Source: Bacteroidales bacterium (GTDB lineage Bacteria > Bacteroidota > Bacteroidia > Bacteroidales > UBA932). Taken from it: DNA of 64,000 nt. The stretch is taken from contig JAAYJQ010000012.1 in NCBI GenBank assembly GCA_012522855.1, forward strand, positions 167,476 to 231,475, read 5' to 3'. The translations under genes were made by a program, and so were the position numbers. The notes below the pieces were generated by a model that did no database searches, was not told the DNA's origin, and saw only the letters and a program-made list of their open reading frames with translations. This document shows, one piece after another, positions 61,468 to 64,000 of the stretch. The first letter of the stretch is position 1. Every line of letters begins with the position of its first letter.

Positions 61468-62922
61468 ATGATTGACATCGCTACCAAGATCCACGACGAC
61501 TTCTCGATTGAATTGAAAGTCGGATTCGTAACCAGGAAAAAGCTAAGGATGAATGATTTCTCCCTAGCGATGTGGATCTTTGTCCCGGGTAGCCTGGACA
61601 TCTCCCGGTCTACGTACCCGAAGGAGATGTTCTATCAGGATGTCAAGTCCAACATCCGCCTCATCACCCCCGTATTCCTGTTGCGGGACATTGCGGGCGG
61701 GGATGCCGTGCCGCTGGTCTCGCTCCGGCACGCGCTCGAGGAGATGTCCTCCTCTCCCAGCCGGACTCGGTTCGCGGAATGCGAATACCAAGTCAAGATG
61801 TTCGTGGCGATTGTGAAGAGCGCCCTCCGGGATGATCTCGCCCACATCCGCCAGAACCGGATCCTCGGAGATCGGGAAGGGCTCTGCGCCCGCTATGTGG
61901 AAAACGCAGAGAATATTCTAGAGGAATATGCCGGCCTCCGCAGCATTATCAATGTTTCTTCTCTTACCGACGAGACCCTTAAAACTTACCTGTACGGGGA
62001 CGAATTCCTCTGCGACATTATGGGGAAGCGCCTGCTGGATCTGATCAGCTGGATGCGCGAATGCGGGCTTTCCGATCCGGGGAACCGTGCCGTCGCGCTC
62101 TACCAGCGAATTGATGCCCACAAATCGGAAATGGGCTATTCCGTCATCCAGCCCGACGATCCATTGCGCAACCGCACCTTCCTGCATCGGTTCAGCGTTC
62201 TGAAGAAGTACATCGAAAGCATCCTGTACCTACGTGCAGCGAAGAAGCGGGACGGGGTGCTGATCGAACAGCTCTACCTTAGTGTGGCGGCGGGCGTCGC
62301 GATGATCTTCGCCACCGTGATCAGCTTCGCTTTCCAGCGCAAGTTTGGTTCGCTGACCATACCGCTTTTCATCGCCTTGATCATCAGCTACATGCTGAAG
62401 GACCGGATCAAGGAGTTGACCCGCTACTATTTCGCGCACCGGATCGGCAGCAAGTACTTCGACAACAAAGCGAAGATCCGGCATAAGGAGACTTCTTTGG
62501 GATGGCTGAAAGAAGGTGTGGATTTCATCTCTGCCTCCAAGGTTCCCCCGCAGATCATGGCGATCCGGAACAACTCCCACCTGACCGAGATCGAGAACAA
62601 CATCACTACGGAAAAGATCCTGCTCTACCGCAAATCCGTCCATATCGATCGGGAAAAACTCCAGCAGGGAAGTACCTATGTGTTTAGCGGCATCAACGAC
62701 ATCATCCGGCTGAATGTCAAGGGCTTCACCAAGATGATGGACAATCCTCGCATCCCGATCAAGACCCTCGACGCTGACGGGAATCTCCGGGTCGTCGGCT
62801 GCGACCGCGTCTATTTTTTGAATATGATCCTGCAGTATCGGTACGACGACTCTATCGAGTATAGACGGCTTCGGGTTGCCATCTCCCGCAAAGGGATCCA
62901 GTCCATCGAGGAAGTGCAGTGA
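61468..62922 (+). CDS. Unrecognised two-helix membrane protein
   Basis: 484 residues; I do not recognise the family. A soluble N-terminal part (1-270) is mixed alpha/beta, with MIDIATKIHDDFSIELKVGF at the start and many Arg/Glu helices. Two adjacent hydrophobic helices (YLSVAAGVAMIFATVISFAF and LTIPLFIALIISYML, about 273-310) are followed by a C-terminal soluble domain (about 315-484) with VYFLNMILQYRYDD and RLRVAISRKGIQS. Both soluble parts should face the cytoplasm. It lies 12 bases after the permease gene, so a role in the same phosphate-type pathway is plausible. Confidence 0.8.
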   Translation: MIDIATKIHDDFSIELKVGFVTRKKLRMNDFSLAMWIFVPGSLDISRSTYPKEMFYQDVKSNIRLITPVFLLRDIAGGDAVPLVSLRHALEEMSSSPSRTRFAECEYQVKMFVAIVKSALRDDLAHIRQNRILGDREGLCARYVENAENILEEYAGLRSIINVSSLTDETLKTYLYGDEFLCDIMGKRLLDLISWMRECGLSDPGNRAVALYQRIDAHKSEMGYSVIQPDDPLRNRTFLHRFSVLKKYIESILYLRAAKKRDGVLIEQLYLSVAAGVAMIFATVISFAFQRKFGSLTIPLFIALIISYMLKDRIKELTRYYFAHRIGSKYFDNKAKIRHKETSLGWLKEGVDFISASKVPPQIMAIRNNSHLTEIENNITTEKILLYRKSVHIDREKLQQGSTYVFSGINDIIRLNVKGFTKMMDNPRIPIKTLDADGNLRVVGCDRVYFLNMILQYRYDDSIEYRRLRVAISRKGIQSIEEVQ

Positions 62923-62977
62923 CCCCGCCCCGCTCCGGCTCGGTTTTTGTTGCACAAAGCGCCTAAATACGCATACT

Positions 62978-63520
62978 ATGAAAACGAGATTCCTTTTGCC
63001 GATACTCTGCGTCTTCTTCGCGATTCCTACCTATTCTCAGATTGTCATTCAGCCCTATGACTACGATGCGGGTTCTTTTTTGGATTACCGCTGGGGGCAC
63101 ATCTATGACGGCTACAGACGGCTGCACACACAGGAGGTCATTGATTACCTGGGCTATACCACGTACGGCAGCGAGTATATGCGCGCGAAGAGCAATGTGC
63201 AATGGGGCTTTTCTCTGACGGCCGGAGGGGCGGTGGCTGCGCTTTTCGGGACGAGTTTACTCTCTTCGGTGCTTGATTCCAATCGTTTTACGGAAGAGCA
63301 TGGTATGAGCATGCGGTCATCCCCGGCGCAAGGCATTGTCCCGATGGTTGTCGGAGCCGCCTGTCTCGGGGTCGGCATCCCGCTCTGGGTGCGCGGCAGC
63401 CGGCAGATGCGGTCCATGGTCGATGATTACAACCGCAACCATCGCGATGCATACGGGAGCAACACTTCCATTACGGTCGGTCCCGCGCCCGGCGGCATCG
63501 GCCTGGCCCTGAATTTCTAA
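62978..63520 (+). CDS. Exported protein of unknown function
   Basis: 180 residues from ATG 62978; the track start 62876 lies within the previous gene. Signal peptide MKTRFLLPILCVFFAIPTYS. Two later hydrophobic segments (GGAVAALFGTSLLSSVL and GIVPMVVGAACLGVGIPLWV) may be membrane helices. It ends GIGLALNF, with a terminal Phe as in outer-membrane strands. Last gene of the operon, 55 bases after its neighbour. No family recognised. Confidence 0.75.
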   Translation: MKTRFLLPILCVFFAIPTYSQIVIQPYDYDAGSFLDYRWGHIYDGYRRLHTQEVIDYLGYTTYGSEYMRAKSNVQWGFSLTAGGAVAALFGTSLLSSVLDSNRFTEEHGMSMRSSPAQGIVPMVVGAACLGVGIPLWVRGSRQMRSMVDDYNRNHRDAYGSNTSITVGPAPGGIGLALNF

Positions 63521-63672
63521 GGAAATGCTGTGGAGGGCAACTGGCTGGCCTTCCGTTCGTTGAACCGTATTCATCCCTTGGCAAATACAGAGATGAAAAG
63601 TCGTCTACTCATTGTGGCTCAAGACCTTGCGCTCCACAGGCGTCGAGTTGCCCGGCTGCGGCTGTGTTCCGT

Positions 63673-63722
63673 GGCGTCTGCGGGGATCTCGCCCGAAGGG
63701 CCCTCCCCGCTGCCCGGACGCC
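63673..63722. promoter_or_regulatory. Nested GC-rich stem-loop, possible structured RNA
   Basis: Three concentric stems: GGCGTC/GACGCC (63673-63678/63717-63722), GCGGGGA/TCCCCGC (63680-63686/63704-63710) and GCCC-GAA-GGGC (63691-63701). It lies 46 bases ahead of a terminator, so it could be the 3' structure of the operon mRNA or part of a small RNA. Confidence 0.45.
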
Positions 63723-63767
63723 GCTCTCCAGCCTCATGATTCGTTTGTAACTGATAACTGACATTTT

Positions 63768-63794
63768 GTTTACCGATTTTTGGTAAACTTTTTT
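63768..63794 (+). terminator. Rho-independent terminator of the phosphate-type operon
   Basis: GTTTACC and GGTAAAC form a perfect 7-bp stem with a 7-nt loop, followed at once by TTTTTT. It lies about 250 bases after the last stop codon of the operon on the + strand. Confidence 0.75.
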
Positions 63795-63822
63795 CAGGAC
63801 GATACAGGACGATACACCCCCC

Positions 63823-64000
63823 TGCATTATGCAAATTGCTGTAAATGAATGTGTTGATGGTTTCAATGGGTCAAGGTGAATTCAATCGCGAAACGCAACT
63901 TCCGGATCAATCTTGGTTAGTAACTTTAACACCTCGTTCGGTGTTGCAAAATTAAGTATTTTTCTCGGCCTGTTGTTGAGTTTGTCCTCGATTGTCCTGA
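63823..64000 (-). mobile_element. IS30-family insertion sequence, right end (cut by window)
   Basis: It comprises the transposase C-terminus plus about 55 bases of terminal sequence after its stop. The terminal sequence resembles 8664-8717 in inverted orientation. The outer boundary is uncertain; TGCATTATGCAAATTGCTGT near 63823 is probably at or close to the end. Confidence 0.65.
63882..64000 (-). CDS. IS30-family transposase, C-terminal 39 codons
   Basis: Partial gene entering from the right edge; not in the ORF track. The minus strand reads TIEDKLNNRPRKILNFATPN, then EVLKLLTKIDPEVAFRD and a TGA stop. LNxRPRKxLxxxTPxEV is the typical C-terminal signature of IS30-family DDE transposases. The DDE residues themselves lie outside the window. 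Confidence 0.88.
   Translation of the reverse strand, partial: RTIEDKLNNRPRKILNFATPNEVLKLLTKIDPEVAFRD

Larger units (their letters stand above)
63521..63881. other. 361-base gene-free region with a structured element and a terminator
   Basis: Contains a nested GC-rich fold (63673-63722), a strong + strand terminator (63768-63794) and the terminal bases of an IS30-family element. The three short ORFs listed over it have no coding features. Confidence 0.6.

Noticed and set aside
59806-61494. 562-residue minus-strand ORF
   Set aside because: Antisense to the SLC13 permease; hydrophilic His/Asp/Gln-rich composition typical of antisense frames.
1-64000. CRISPR arrays, rRNA genes, replication origin, prophage
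   Set aside because: No regularly spaced direct repeats, no rRNA sequence, no dnaA or parAB context and no phage structural genes were seen.

Overview
The window looks like a chromosomal segment of a fairly GC-rich member of the Bacteroidales. The evidence is a SusC/SusD polysaccharide utilisation locus (PUL), many lipoproteins with SPII-type signals, a long SecA with a SEC-C tail, a small histone H1-like protein, a CTC-type L25, the PiT/DUF47 style of phosphate genes, and promoters of the Bacteroidetes type (TTTG, 19-20 nt, TAnnTTTG) ahead of several genes. The window starts inside an M6-type metalloprotease gene and ends inside an IS30-family transposase gene, so both ends are cut.

Layout. 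(1) 1-8.3 kb: secreted M6 protease, histone-like protein, rplY-pth, clostripain-like C11 lipoprotein, DPP III-like M49 lipoprotein, xerD. (2) 8.3-9.05 kb: gene-free DNA carrying a solo IS30-like terminus and several inverted repeats, then a zinc phospholipase C/P1-nuclease-like gene with no visible signal peptide. (3) 10-19.9 kb: housekeeping genes (ComEA-like, rsmI, tdk, recA, rlmN, a type Vd-like patatin, recX, purC, a GNAT-like gene). (4) 20-28.7 kb: mtgA, a GH3 NagZ-like lipoprotein, and a short surface-glycan cluster (flippase, Fe-S protein, two GT2, pyruvyl transferase), then a small outer-membrane barrel. (5) 28.8-49.2 kb: a complete beta-(gluco)mannan PUL. The order is susC, susD, two surface glycan-binding lipoproteins, GH26, GH5, GH26, GH130, a GPH transporter and GH94, with an AraC-type regulator and a divergent AGE-family cellobiose/mannobiose 2-epimerase. 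(6) 49.2-53.2 kb: secA, a bactofilin, tRNA-Gly(CCC). (7) 54.2-63.5 kb: one tightly packed nine-gene operon behind a consensus promoter. It encodes DUF47, a PiT-like membrane domain fused to a LuxR-type HTH, an OprP-type porin, a lamin-tail lipoprotein, a degenerate CYTH-like protein, a canonical CYTH protein, an SLC13/DASS permease and two unrecognised membrane or exported proteins.

How the genes work together. In the PUL, surface GH26/GH5 enzymes cut mannan or glucomannan. SusCD and the binding lipoproteins import oligosaccharides, and the GPH carrier moves disaccharides into the cytoplasm. One epimerase could then feed two phosphorylases: Man-Glc to GH130 and Glc-Glc to GH94, so all four glucomannan disaccharides could be recovered as hexose-1-phosphates plus glucose. 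In the last operon the gene content suggests uptake and sensing of phosphate or short polyphosphate. A PiT transporter fold that appears to have lost its transport signatures seems to have become a membrane-bound transcription regulator. This is the strongest candidate in the window for a poorly described system, but its function is inferred from domains and gene order only.
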